In this document: positions 12,990-23,645 of the stretch, in pieces
Position numbering within the stretch: position 1 is the first letter of the stretch
How the letters are laid out: each line of letters begins with the position of its first letter
From: Cristatella mucedo
Taxonomy: Eukaryota; Bryozoa; Phylactolaemata; Cristatellidae
Direction: 5' to 3'
DNA: 64,000 nt
Assembly: GCA_009760855.2 (NCBI GenBank)
Contig: WPIO01000043.1
Span: 2,514,501-2,578,500 of the forward strand
The notes under the pieces: generated by a model
What the model saw: the letters and a program-made list of their open reading frames with translations, nothing else
What the model was told of the DNA's origin: nothing
Databases searched by the model: none
Position numbers and translations under genes: made by a program

Positions 12990-13959
12990 GATGTGACGAT
13001 AAAACTAACTTATATGTTATGGGCGAACCCAGTGTGATTCACAAATAGGACAGGCTGAAACTCAAAATTGGCTCTGCCAGCATATCTCCTGTTGAATCAG
13101 CTCGAAATCTAGGTGTCATATTCCAAAGCAACCTCTCCTTAGACGACCATATCAGCTCCAGTCAAATCTGCCTATTTTCTGCTTCATAATATTGCTAAAA
13201 TTCGGGCTTGTTTAGATAAGGCTACTACATCCAAGTTGGTCCATGTATTCGTGACATTCCGTCTTCACTTCTGCAACTCACTGCTCGCTGACCTACCGGC
13301 ATTTGCGATCAGGCGATTGCGACTGGTGCAAAACTCCGTAGCTAGGCTTGTCTGGCCTGAGCGTCAGCAGTTGCCACATTACACCACCTCTAGCCGACCT
13401 GCACTGGCTACCAGTCAAGCAACGGATTGACTTCAAGGTTTTGTCGCTCACTTTTAGGTCACTTCATCTTTGGCTCCAGCATATCTCTCAGATATACTCC
13501 CCATCAGGCCAAGCATCGTACCACCCGCTTTTCGGAATCCAACAGTCTACAAATACCCAGTACAAACCTCAAACCCTTTGAAGACCGTGCATTTAGTTCG
13601 TATGCTCCCAAAGCCTGGAACTCCCTCCCGACCTGCTTCAGAACATCCCCTGACCTGACCACATTTAAAAGGAACTTAAAAACACACCTATTTAGGACAG
13701 CATTTAGTGGGTCCCTGTGATTCGTCCTTCATGTGCTTATGCATGCTGACACTGTACATGCTGCCACTAACCACATTTGCATGCTGACCCTGTGCATGTC
13801 ACCCCTAACCATGTTATTCATTTTGTTTGTTTATCAAGCATGATACTGCTTACCATTCAATTGCATTTCCCTTTGCTGCAAATGTAAAGCGCCTAGAAAG
13901 AGATTAAGTTCTCTGGGGGCACTTTATCAAGTGCATTATTATTATTTTTATTATTATTA
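12990..13959 (+). mobile_element. LINE-A copy, 5'-truncated
   Basis: Starts within the RT thumb region (DDKTNLLVMG equivalent), then GSASISPVES, ARNLGVIFQS and the HFCNSLLADLP block, with frameshifts. It ends with the C-terminal FRTAFSGSL stop (about 13,720), the 3' UTR, the hairpin at 13,888-13,925 and an (ATT)n end. Confidence 0.85.
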
Positions 13960-14019
13960 AGTTTACTGATTAGGCTATGCACAGGTAATGTCACTATTAT
14001 TATGATTGTACTTCCATAG

Positions 14020-14142
14020 GAACAAGTATGTTAGCTACAGAACGCATACCAAAAGCAGCTGAGGGCTGGAGTGCAACTCTTGGTAATAACAATCACATAA
14101 TCTTAGTGGCCTAGTGGAGTTAGAGTCTGAAATACATTACCT
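14020..14142 (+). mobile_element. LINE-B 3' end remnant
   Basis: Matches the last 120 bases of LINE-B: TTAGCTACAGAACGCATACC, a GCTGAGGGC segment, then GTGGAGTTAGAGTCTGAAAT and ACATTAC. Strongly diverged and without coding sequence. Confidence 0.55.
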
Positions 14143-14930
14143 ACAGTTCCTTAGCCCTACTGGCAATGCAGGCGTTAACTGCAGTCACACGGCATCCTAC
14201 TTACAAATTAAAGCTTATTCCGAAGCAAGGATGCCTCCCAGGCATGTTTTGTAACTCACTGTCTCCAATGTTTTATATTTTTGCTACCCTTGATAAAACT
14301 CGGTAAATACCTGAAAACTGATATTAGAGTCGTTATTAGTAAACTGCACCAGTTAATGGTCCAACTTGATAGTAAAGTAACATCAGCAATATTTCCACAA
14401 AAGTGCTACTATATGTAATCTACACTTGTTGAAGCTAATGAGTGCGAATTGCAGTGCCTTTAATACTTGGGACTGGACCTCTGCCGAAAAGACATCCATA
14501 TGTTGACAGGGGAAAATATTCAATTTGTCACGGCGGGTTAGGAAACATGATTTCAGAATCCTGGACCGTCCTAGCCATTACCCAAACGGACTGTGATGCA
14601 GCTAACCAGTTCGCAGAGTCGTGGAGTAGAATTGTGTCACGGAGCTTTGAATAAAACGCCCAGCTGACCACAGCTCGGCTCTGCATGCCACCGTACAACC
14701 AACAGCTCGGGCCTAATTTCTACGCTCCGGCCGGCACCTTGCAGCAGTTCTCCAATCACTCGGCACTCTAGCCCACGTCTAGTACGGCATGTGAAGATTG
14801 TCTTCTTAATGCTGGTATTGCAACGGCCACCGTACGTTTTGAATTTCAGGATGTCACCGGACTTGGGAGAAAACCATAAAGAAGGTAAATGAATAATTTG
14901 ATAGTATTACCACACTGGTTTGGCCCACTG
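14143..14930. other. Unassigned
   Basis: A 70-codon open frame at 14,442-14,654 (+) lacks motifs. No repeat or RNA gene recognised. Confidence 0.35.
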
Positions 14931-14934
14931 GCTA

Positions 14935-15075
14935 TTAAGGTGCCTGGCCTAAAGACAGTCACGAGTAGTGTATTTGATGACCGAGGTCACGTGTACGAAC
15001 CCCCCCCCTGCATAAGCCAAGCACCTGAATAGAGATTAAGTTCTCATAGAATGCTATACAAATAAATGATACATG
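14935..15075 (+). mobile_element. SINE-1 (tRNA head + LINE-A-type tail)
   Basis: Diverged member of a SINE family. A tRNA-like promoter region (GAGGTCACGTGTACGAACCC at about 14,982-15,001 fits a B box) is followed by AAGCACCTGAATAGAGATTA and AGTTCTCATAGAATGCTATA. That is the hairpin tail shared with LINE-A. Other members lie at 26,640 (+), 35,345 (-) and 35,915 (-). Confidence 0.6.
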
Positions 15076-15424
15076 TTTTATTTATTTAGTAAGCCGATCA
15101 GGTGACTGACTGTGCTAGAATTCTCTGCATTCATTAAGTAGCCCGGCTGAGAGGCCGGGAGGTGAGAGGTTGTACTACACTTTTGAGAACTTGTTTGAGA
15201 TGTGGCCTGGACAAAGGCCTCGCCATGACCGGCTGATCAGGGAGCTGGTCACATGTCTCTCCTGGACTGGGTCTAGCCCTAAAAACTCCTCCCATTGGTT
15301 TCAGTAAGCAACAGAGCAGGCTTTGAAGTTACCACCTGGGCTCTTCAGCCAGAGCAGCACATAACGAGGCTGCAATAGCAGCATGCCTCCAAGACAAGAT
15401 AATGTTCACTCTAGCACAAGCCAT

Positions 15425-15550
15425 AACTTTAGCTTCTTTAAGAGCCTTAACGGCTATGACCATTGCTGGCAGAAGACAATTAAGTATCACCCTCTGGCAG
15501 GACTCGAACCCACGACCTTGGGTCATGAAGAGCAAGCACCTTACCTCCTG
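15425..15550 (-). mobile_element. SINE-2, tRNA-derived
   Basis: Minus-strand B box (reverse complement of GGCAGGACTCGAACCCACG at 15,497-15,515) with an A-box-like CAGGAGGTAAGGTGCTTGCT upstream and the family body (TATTGCC..., AGCCGTTAAGGCTCT) downstream. Lies beside a second copy in the same orientation. Confidence 0.75.
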
Positions 15551-15564
15551 ACAAAAACTACTAT

Positions 15565-15720
15565 CTGATCCAACAGCCTCTTTTGTATAACGACAGAAGA
15601 GCCTTTTATGGCTATCAGCACCGTTTGCAGTGGCAATATAGGATCGCCCACTGCAGGATTCGAACCCACGACAGAGGAGAGAGGTCGTGAAAAACTACCT
15701 TTCCTAGAGCGCCGGCGCCC
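15565..15720 (-). mobile_element. SINE-2, tRNA-derived
   Basis: Second adjacent copy. B box as the reverse complement of CTGCAGGATTCGAACCCACG (15,651-15,670), GGGCGATCC body, and a tail ending in the reverse complement of CAGCCTCTTTTGTATAACGA. Followed by unrelated GC-rich DNA. Confidence 0.75.
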
Positions 15721-16019
15721 TGAAGCCTGGGTTGCAAGGGTAAGACTCCCTGTCACCCAAGCTAGACTCGCAAAGGGCCATAATTGAGCGCCTGTCAAAC
15801 CGGTCTTTGCCCAGGGTGTAGAGTACTTGCTCTTCACGATCCAACACAGTTTCCCTTCTGCTATTCTCATTCAAACTACTTGCTGGAGTGGATGGATGAG
15901 TGCTGGCCCAACAGCTAAAAGATTAGGCTAGCTTCTCAGAGCATGCTGGCAATTTCCAATTAGGAGTCACAACTATAATTCTATAGAAACTATGCTGTGC
16001 TATGTTGGGCTAAAAATGA

Positions 16020-16480
16020 CTTTCTGAGCAATTTTGATCAGATGGGCTCTCTTTCTGCCTTTCTCTCTCTATTTCTGATAGTTCTCGTGGATCCCTTAAC
16101 AGCCTTTCACACAATGGACCACCAGTTTTTTTATTAGTTTCTTTCGATTGGGCGGGCCTAGGTATCGTTTACATTGAGCTAAAAAGAATCAAGTAGCTCC
16201 TACCTCAGTGAGAGATGTCTTGAGTGTAGATGCACATGGCTATCGGTCTGCCCTGCAAGGGAGCCCTTAAAGTATAGCAGAACCCTGTGCTTTGGTATCT
16301 GGACCCATGTTTTTTACCATCTATACACCTACCTTACCGACATCCTCTCCACGTGTAACTTGGCTTAGATTTCTCATATTGGTAATGATGCCACCCTCAT
16401 TGAAATCTTCGAACTTTCTCACCCAGCAGAGTATGTGATTCAGTTTATTAGTTCAAACCTTTACGAATGGCAGGTTTTAT
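16020..16480 (+). mobile_element. RT relic of a third LINE family
   Basis: Broken reading frames resemble an L2/CR1-type reverse transcriptase: a motif-A relic (VDPLTAFHTMDHQF near 16,090), a SYLSER segment near 16,200, a GPMFFTIYTPTL block near 16,301 and a lost motif C (GNDATLI near 16,383). It does not match LINE-A or LINE-B at the DNA level. It ends shortly before the 3' end of the THAP gene. Confidence 0.55.
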
Positions 16481-16805
16481 GCTTGCACTCATTACAGCTC
16501 CTCTCCTGCTGACATTCTCTACTAGCGAAACACACAGAAATGTGAAAAAGCTATATCGGACATTGTTGAAGACTATCAGAAGCATGCAACATTTGCTAAA
16601 ATTGCTAGAATAATTAGGCAGTCCAAAAATTAGGCTGCCGGCCTTGCTCAGCCTCAAATCATATGAATACACAGTGATAAGACCGACTATGGCCTGCTGA
16701 GACAATACTGTTGGGCAAGGCAGGCAAGGCATACGCCAAGTGACAGCTGCTGCCGAAGCTGGTCATTTTGTCAATACACGTGCACAAAGTGGTACTAGAC
16801 TGTGG

Positions 16806-17772
16806 TCATTCCATGCTTAGCATTAAGTTAACTGCTGACAGCAGATGATCTAACTTGGATCGTGGTGTATGACCCTTCTGCCGTTCGCCGTGCTGCAGTC
16901 CTTTAACCGTGCTGTGCTGATCATCCAGTCGTTTCCCCACTCTTTGTTGGGGACTGTGCATTGCGTAGGCATGGTCGAGCAAAATGAGAGACCGCTCAGC
17001 CGTGGCAGCAGTCGCAGGTGAAGCATCTGCAGTGCACCCTTTGTCATTGGGTACCTTTCGCCTGATCTTGGATGAGCTCTGCAATTGAATATAAAGCCAA
17101 TATCAAGTTGACTGTCTTTTCGCAGCTAGTCAAAACCCACTCAAACGCATGCCAAGTGAGCCATGAGGTTCACCTCTGCTATTTGTCGAGGGAAAGAGAA
17201 AATTGTTGGAACTGCATTATCTCTCAGCCTTACGGTCCGTCCCGTAAGATCAAAGCACTCCTGTGTAAAATGCTTCGAGCACAATCTGGATCTTGGTGCT
17301 GGTTCCCAATCTGCCCTCCTTACATTTTGCACCCACATCCGTAGCCTTTCAGCATCGTGATGTGGGAACCTGTGGGGAAAAAATGGTAGAAACTATCCGG
17401 TAGGATTGACAAGACAAGCAGATCGGGACTACGAGCGTCTGAGGCTGTGGCAATTTTGAGGACTGCTGATGCTAATATTGGTTAAGTTCGTCTGCGGGAA
17501 AACCAATCGAAATCCCAAAACCTTATTTTTTGCCTGGTTAATCGAGCACTGTAGACACCCATTATATCTGCGCACGTGCTCCACGCTGAGCACTTAGAAC
17601 TGCTTAATAAGCTCAGCTCTTGGCGGCAAGAAGTTCGCACGCTGCCTCCCTAACCAGGCCCTGCTGAAAAGGATGCAGCTGCATATATCTCGGTTCACCT
17701 GTGAAATGTCAAACCATGTGCGGCTCTATCCTTTCCGTCTTGATTACGACAGCCGTATGCCACACAAGTCAT
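16806..17772 (-). CDS. THAP-domain protein, three exons, 180 aa
   Basis: Predicted nuclear DNA-binding protein. Exon 1 is 17,772-17,699, exon 2 17,369-17,174 and exon 3 17,078-16,806 (stop TGA). Introns of 329 and 95 bases have GT/AG ends and join in frame (phase 2, then phase 0). The start gives MTCVAYGC, where THAP domains normally begin. The C2CH zinc ligands are C3, C8, C55 and H58. The hallmark P27, W37, F59 and P79 are each one residue off human THAP1 numbering, and AVPTIF is at 77-82. Exon 3 adds DHAY (125-128), fitting the HCF-1-binding motif [DE]HxY, followed by a charged helix-prone stretch (about 134-160). Length suits small THAP proteins such as THAP1-3. The upstream frame stays open, so the start is a choice. 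A TTTATT (minus-strand AATAAA) lies about 360 bases downstream. No transposase domain is visible, so a host gene is preferred over a P-element relic. Confidence 0.85.
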
Positions 17773-18544
17773 CGGCGATCCAAAGGATTCGTGCACTCCG
17801 TGGTAGCACTGGCGAATCCTCCTGGGCGCTACGGCGCTATACCTCTCTGCAGGAAAACGATACTATAAGGCAAATTAACATCACACGAGTTTAATTTCGG
17901 TGTAAATTCAACAATAAAACATCCCAAACACGCTAGGGACTCAGCCATTAGCAAGCCGCGGCCGAGACCGCGGGGCAGCTCATGCACCGGAGGTCTTAAC
18001 ATGGCTGACGCACGTTACTTTTGGCTTACATTGGGTGCATACGTACCAAAAATATAAATTCCACTCGTACTGAGTATCTATCTCTCAAGTTCCACTCTCT
18101 GGTTTACTCCACGCTGTATTTTCCACCAAGAACGCTCGGCGAAGACGCATGCAGGAAGGCTCTTCTCAATTATCCTTCCCTGAGCAACGGATACGGTGAA
18201 GGTCGGTGGGAGGCGCGGCACCACTTAGCCGGAAGTATGGTTTGACCCCAAACATTTGGAGGAAATCCGGGTTCGGTGGGACCCCACGTTGCTAGTAAGC
18301 CTTCGGGCGAGGCCGCGTGTATCCGTGTCCTGTCGTTTTTAGGTCGCTTGTGCATTCCTCTCGCGGTTCTTGAGCATTTTGGTGTTCTCCAAATGATACT
18401 TGGAGAAAGCTTGTGCCCCGTTGTAGCACAGTGCTGACGTGGCTCAATTTTAGGGTGCCTGAGAACTGTTCAGCAGGAACCACCTTTCTCAAAGTGCAAT
18501 TGGAAAGAGAACGCGGTCGTGGCAGTCGGTTCATGACGAGGATT
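17773..18544. other. Upstream region of the THAP gene, unassigned
   Basis: Should hold the THAP promoter (minus strand), but I see no convincing TATA box. The GC-rich part at 17,950-18,540 shows short open frames without motifs and may be the outer part of the terminal-repeat-like element that follows. Confidence 0.35.
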
Positions 18545-18848
18545 GAAGTCGGATTACCTGTCGACCCCATTTTCGGCTAGAAATTTAAGAATAGGACAAC
18601 GCTCGCCCAAGAGCGCTGGTCGGCGCCAGCCGTACTCTTCGAGTTGCCGGACGGGTTTTGTGAGAACGATGGAGGTAGTTGATAATCGCCGGCGTCCTCG
18701 AGGACGCAGTGGTCGTGTTAGAAGGTCTGTGTTAGAACGAAAGAGGTGGCTGAAAAGCACCTGCGACCTCTAGCATTGAGCAAGAGGACGCAGTGGTCGC
18801 GGTAGACGGGTTTCTGTGAGAATGCGCTAGTGACTAAAGGTGCTTACA
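18545..18848 (+). mobile_element. Terminal-repeat-like family, partial copy with short tandem units
   Basis: Carries TTTAAGAATAGGACAACGCT at about 18,584, repeated at about 19,591 as TTTAAGAATAAGGCAACGCT. It also has two to three degenerate 70-85-base units with GTGAGAACGA/GTTAGAACGA cores at 18,660, 18,727 and 18,812. The same units, inverted, occur at 20,560-20,700. A LINE-A interrupts the block at its right end. Confidence 0.6.
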
Positions 18849-18850
18849 TC

Positions 18851-19480
18851 CGGTGCAAAACTCCTCAGCTAGGCTTGTCCTTCGTGAGCGTCGCAGTTGC
18901 CAGATCACACAATTTCTCGCAGACCTGCACTGGCTATCAGTCAAGCAACGAATCGACTTCAAAGTTTTGTCGCTCACTTTTAGGTCACTTCATTCTTTGG
19001 CTCAAGCCTACCTATGAACTCCTCTACCAGGCCAAGCATCGTACCACCTGCTTTTCGGAATCCAACAGTTTACCAATACCTCGTACAAACCTCAAATCTT
19101 TTGGAGACCGTGCATTTAGTTCGTATGCTCCCAAAGCCTGGAACCCACTCCGGACTTCCGTCATGACATCCCATGACTTGACAGCATTTTAAAAGAAATT
19201 AAAAACGCACCTATGTATCACAGCCTTTTTGGGTCCCTGTGATTTGTCCTTTATGTGCTTATTTGAGCTGACACTTTGCATGCTGCCAATAACCACACTT
19301 GCATCCTGACCCTGTGCATGTCACCTTTAACCATTTTAGTAATGCTGTTTATTGAGTACGCTACCACTCACCATTTGATCGTGCTTCCTTTGCAGCGAAT
19401 GTAAAGCGTCTGCCCAGAAAGAGATTGAGTTATCTGAGGGCGTTTTATTAAATGAGTTGTTATTATTATTATTATTATTA
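18851..19480 (+). mobile_element. LINE-A copy inserted in the terminal-repeat-like element
   Basis: 5'-truncated LINE-A from the NSSARLVLRERR region through the C-terminal codons, 3' UTR, hairpin (19,408-19,447) and (TTA)n end. Sequence on both sides belongs to the same repeat family (AAGAGGACGC units). An ACTAAAGG/ACTAAAAG pair at the two ends may be a target-site duplication, but it is short and imperfect. Confidence 0.8.
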
Positions 19481-20345
19481 CTAAAAGCATCTGCGTTCTC
19501 GAGCTGTAATCAAGAGGACGCGGCAGTCTCAGTACGCCCAGCAGGCTGATCGATTGCTGAACCTGTTACCCCTATTGTCCTGGCTACATATTTAAGAATA
19601 AGGCAACGCTCACTCGGTGCTTGTTTTCCGTCTTCGTCGCCGTCTCCGGCAGTGGTTAGACTCGTTTTCTCTTAGAACGAGGGAGGTGGGCTGGCTGTTC
19701 ATGCCAGTTATTGATGGCAACCAGACAGATCTAGGCAGTGCCAGGAGAAGTCGGTGGACGCCACCGAATATGGCAGTATAGTGCCCGCAGCATGCATTTC
19801 GTGTTTGTGTGTCTGTGCGTGAGCTCGCGCAGGATTCCGGCCTTGGTATTATCGAAAACTAGGAGTAGTCCGGTGTGGTGGGAAGGAGATAGTTCTTCGT
19901 AGGTGAAACGCCCCCGCCCCAGAATTCCTGCCTTTGTTGTGGAAGCTGAGCCCTAGTTCTTCGGTCAGGAGTTATGGTCCGAAATATTTCTGCCTCTGAG
20001 AAGGCGGAAGTATTCCTGCCTTTGCGAAGGTGGAGGTGGAATCCTAGTTCTATGGTCGAGGTTGAGGTTCCGGTTATTTGGGCCTGTTTATCTATTTGGT
20101 CATTTCCTGCTTAGACGTATGTATGTAAGTGTGGGGACTTATTTCCCGGTGGGAGTGCTTGCTTCGTAGAGAGCCTGCAAGGGATTATCAACTAAACTAG
20201 ACGCACAGCGACATTGTGCACTAGGGAATAAAGTTTAGTTAAATCTTATATGTATGTATGTATCTCTTTCCAATTTACGACACGAGTGCTCGACCCCTTA
20301 GTAATGGTTCTCAGGTTGGTGCCGGAAACGCTCTTCTCCGTTGTC
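19481..20345 (+). mobile_element. Terminal-repeat-like element with polyA signal and PBS-like site
   Basis: Homologous, in opposite orientation, to 52,627-53,640. Ordered features: TATA-like CATATTTAAGAATAAGG (about 19,587); GGACGCCACCGAATATGG (19,755); tandem ATTCCTGCCTTTG units (19,923 and 20,009); AATAAA (20,227-20,232), also present at the matching spot of the 52.8-kb copy; and TTGGTGCCGGAAACGCTC at 20,316, resembling a tRNA primer-binding site. This suggests an LTR plus leader, but the repeat does not end in the usual CA and no gag or pol is seen. Confidence 0.55.
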
Positions 20346-20369
20346 ATGTCCTATCCGGAAAATCTAACA

Positions 20370-20705
20370 CCAAATGCTCGGTGGAGGAGGCGTAAGCTAC
20401 TACTTACCAAGCTCCCTTGACTACTGCCGAATGCGATTCGGTGTACATCTGCAAGCGATAAGAGTTGGCCAAACAAAACAGCATTTCTGGCACCAACCTA
20501 CTTACCGTTTACGTGGTCATGAGCTCGTGGCCTGAATTGGAAAGAGATACACGTACGAATAGGGGGGATTTTTTCTCTTACACCTCGAGAATGCAGGTGG
20601 TTTTTCAGCCATCTCCCTCGTTCTCACAGAAATCCATCTACCACGGCCGCTCTGTCCTCTTGCTTACTGCTCAAGAACGTTTTTTTCAAGAACGCTTTTC
20701 TTAAA
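20370..20705 (-). mobile_element. Inverted partner of the terminal-repeat-like element
   Basis: Reverse-oriented copy facing the one at 19,481-20,345. On the minus strand it reads GTGAGAACGAGGGAGATGGC, then TATCTCTTTCCAATTCAGGC, then GTAAGTAGGTTGGTGCCAGA and a leader also found at 52,627-52,760. The two copies meet near 20,350-20,370 and form a foldback structure. Confidence 0.6.
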
Positions 20706-20792
20706 CTGCTAGCCGGGACTATAGGATTGGCATAACAACCGACTTCAATCCTCCTCTCGAACCTATGACAAACGGCAGTGGCCTTGCGCTCA

Positions 20793-22400
20793 TTGCGTAA
20801 TATATCTCCTTCTGTAACTTCACAAAGACTGCGTGAGTGTTACGAAGAAGAGTTTGTATAGCGAACTCGCAGCCTAAGTGGCTTTTGGTATGCATTCGGC
20901 AGCCGACTAAATTCATATTACCCAATAAAAAGAAATTCGGAAGCTTGGCAGAGTCAGGAGAGCACTTAAGGTACTAGGCAACACGGGAGTAGCAGCTTAA
21001 GACGCTTGGAAAGGATTGCCACAGACGTCAGCAGAAGGATAGATGTAGTTTTATAAGAAGCCTGGAAGTGAGTTCCACAGTCTAGGACCTCCACAGCTAA
21101 CACTTCTGTCGCCAACGGTTCTTGAGGCACTGGAATGGAACAGCTAATTTATTGTCCACACAGAACCTGGACGCACGAGGAGGCTTGAACTTGCGCAGCA
21201 GTTTAACTAGGTATGGAGGAGCCAAGCCGGGGCGGGTCTCGTTTTTCAGCTTAAGAACTCTGCTCTGCATCTGTGAATCAACCAGCAGCCATCGTAGATC
21301 TTTTGACATAGGAGCAGGTCAAACCTCTATGATTTGCAAACTCAGGTCGCATCTGGATACAAAGCCAGCACACTGGTTTTTTCGATAAGCTAGAAAAATG
21401 GCAACTTACGCCTTGACAGAACTAAGGAGCTAGTTAAAGACAATTAATAATCCTAGATAGTGATTGGACGTAATGGCTAGCTAAGGAAGCAGTATTCTTA
21501 ACAAAGCTTTCAAAGTTTAGGTATCTTTAAATGACGACTACTAAATTTTTAGCTCGTCATGATGTTGCAAAAGAGCATTACCTATTATTAAACCAAAACC
21601 TACTAGTATGACCAAAACCTTCTAGTCCAGCCACAATTTTAGGGTGTCCTATGGGCAGCAGCTCTCTTTTATTGTCGTTTAGTTTAAGGAAATTTGCCGA
21701 CATCCAGGATCGAATGTCAGCAGCATTAGCATTCAGTTTCTCAGTTGCTGCAGCAGATTCTCACAGTTTAAATTGCTAATGCAGCTGTGTATCGTCAGGA
21801 TAACAATGATATACTACCCAATGGGCTCGAGTCACTTTTTCCCAGAGGTTGAGCATTAACGGAGAACAGCAAGAGACCGAGGTCATGACCTTGAGGGACT
21901 CCACAGGTGAGTGGTCTGGTGGGTGAGACCTGACCGCCTACGACAAAGATTGAATGCGATCAGACAGTTACGAATTAAGCCATGCCAGTGCCTCGTCTGA
22001 TATACCGACTTATATTCTCAATCGTTCGAGTAGGACGTCGTGATCAATGGTGTCGAAGGCAGCTGATAGATCTAACAGAGCTAGGGCAGTGACATTCCCA
22101 TCATCGTTGCCGCATGGAATGTCATTGTTAACACTGAGGAGAGCAGTTTTAGTGGAGTGCTGCCTCTTGAACCCCGATCGAAATGTTTCTGAAATTTCAT
22201 TTTTTTTCCAATACGTGCAACCAGCTACTTAGCGACAATTTTTTCAAGAATCTTTGAAAAAGCGAGAAGCAAAACTGGGCTATAGCTTGCAAGGACCTCA
22301 GTATCCAATCCAGGCTTTTCAAGTATGAATTGCTCTTGAGGAAAGGTGTTTCCTGCTGACCAGCTCTTTTTTTGCACTCTCAAACTAAGCCAGGCTGGTG
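20793..22400 (-). mobile_element. LINE-B copy, 1.6 kb
   Basis: Reverse-oriented LINE-B running from the 3' UTR (ATATCTCCTTCTGTAACTTC near 20,801) through the C-terminal block (21,050-21,300), thumb, motif C region (ATACTACCCAATGG area), motif B (GAGGGACTCCACAGGTGAGT near 21,893), motif A (ATGGTGTCGAAGGCAGCTGA near 22,048) and the RT start near 22,340. Frames are broken. It gives another independent copy of the RT core. Confidence 0.8.
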
Positions 22401-22769
22401 CTGTACAACACCATCTCCCAATGTGTTAGATATTTTTCCGGTTCTCGCCTTTGTATCACTGCCGTGCTGAGCCTTGTGATGGCCTGAAGTCACTACCTTT
22501 TCGTTGCTCCTTCTCACTGCTGGGCACCGTCTAGATCTGCTGGAACGGCTGCCGAACGGCTGCTGCCCCCAAGTTTGGAGCACAGTTAACGGCAGAATGT
22601 GCCAGAAAAACTGCCGAAAGAAATTATCTTAGTGACAATCGCTTCAGTTTCCATATGTGCATTTATACATATAGAAATAAATATATGTGTATATATATTC
22701 CATACATATATATCGTTTAATATTGTATATTACTGTATATTTTATATGATTGTATAGTGTAAAGTGCAT
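22401..22769. other. Unassigned; short AT-rich microsatellite-like patch
   Basis: GC-rich left part without a recognised gene, then an ATATAT/TGTATA-rich patch at 22,660-22,760. Nothing else supported. Confidence 0.35.
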
Positions 22770-22774
22770 AATTG

Positions 22775-22970
22775 TAATGCAATACATCTCCTTCTGAAGC
22801 TCTACGAAGCCACAAAAGCTATGTGGGTATTAGCAGGAGAGTTTTGTATTGAGCACTCACAGGGTAAGAAACTTTCAAAATGTATTTGGTTGCCAACAGA
22901 CTTTATTTCACGCAGCAAAGACAAAAAGGGAAGCATATCAGAGTCAGGAAAGCAGTTGAGCATAATTCTA
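22775..22970 (-). mobile_element. LINE-B 3' end remnant
   Basis: Reverse-oriented LINE-B 3' UTR: ATACATCTCCTTCTGAAGCT, GAGAGTTTTGTATTGAGCAC, TTGGTTGCCAACAGACTTTA and AGAGTCAGGAAAGCAGTTGA. A short LINE-A-like tail (TAGTGCCCTAAAGAGAATTT) follows at about 23,028. Confidence 0.7.
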
Positions 22971-23249
22971 TTTGTTTCATTAATTTTATTAATAATTTTA
23001 ATAACTTCATTTCAATTCATTTGTATAGTGCCCTAAAGAGAATTTAATCCTTATTCAGTTGCAGTGCATATCCATTGTCAGTGTTGCAGGGGCTGTGTTG
23101 AAAGTTATCTCTTGGTGTGATATTGGGTAAAATTCACCTTGGCTCATAACAACACATGCTAGATCGTGGTACCTTGATGGTGGTGTTATAGCTTTAATTC
23201 GGCACTACTAGGCTGCTCTTCGTTCAATCGAGTTAACACGTCATCTCTG

Positions 23250-23645
23250 AATATGGCTGCAAGACTAGTTTCCAAGTGCCAGAGTTTAGACCGTGTATCT
23301 CCATTTATCCTCTTAAAGACCACTGGAGACAGAAGCTTTCGCTCTGCAAGTCCTAGACTAACTCGCTTCTACAATTCCTATGCAATGACAACTGCTCTCC
23401 TTCTGCCGACTATGGCACATCCTTTCCTGCTGTCCTCAGCTGCTACTTCCATACTACTCACTACCTCAACTGCTCTCCTAACTCTGCCATGCTTCCCACT
23501 TTCTCTGCTTCGTGCGACAAAGTCTGTTGGCTACTGAATGCATACTGAAAGCAGCTTATGGTGTGAGTACGCTATACAAAACTCACCTGCATAACACCAA
23601 CATTGTCTTTGTATGGTTACAGACGGAGATACATTACATATGCGT
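23250..23645 (+). mobile_element. LINE-B 3' part with internal deletion
   Basis: Starts at ATGGCTGCAAGACTAGTTTC (the C-terminal RT region), then jumps over the GLAPSYL block to the KTTGDRSFRSASPRL block. The 3' UTR continues to an ACATTACAT end. The deletion removes most of the region present at 31,730-31,900. Confidence 0.75.

Noticed and set aside
17673-17894. 73-codon plus-strand frame
   Set aside because: Antisense to THAP exon 1 and intron 1; the minus strand has zinc ligands and splice sites that fit.
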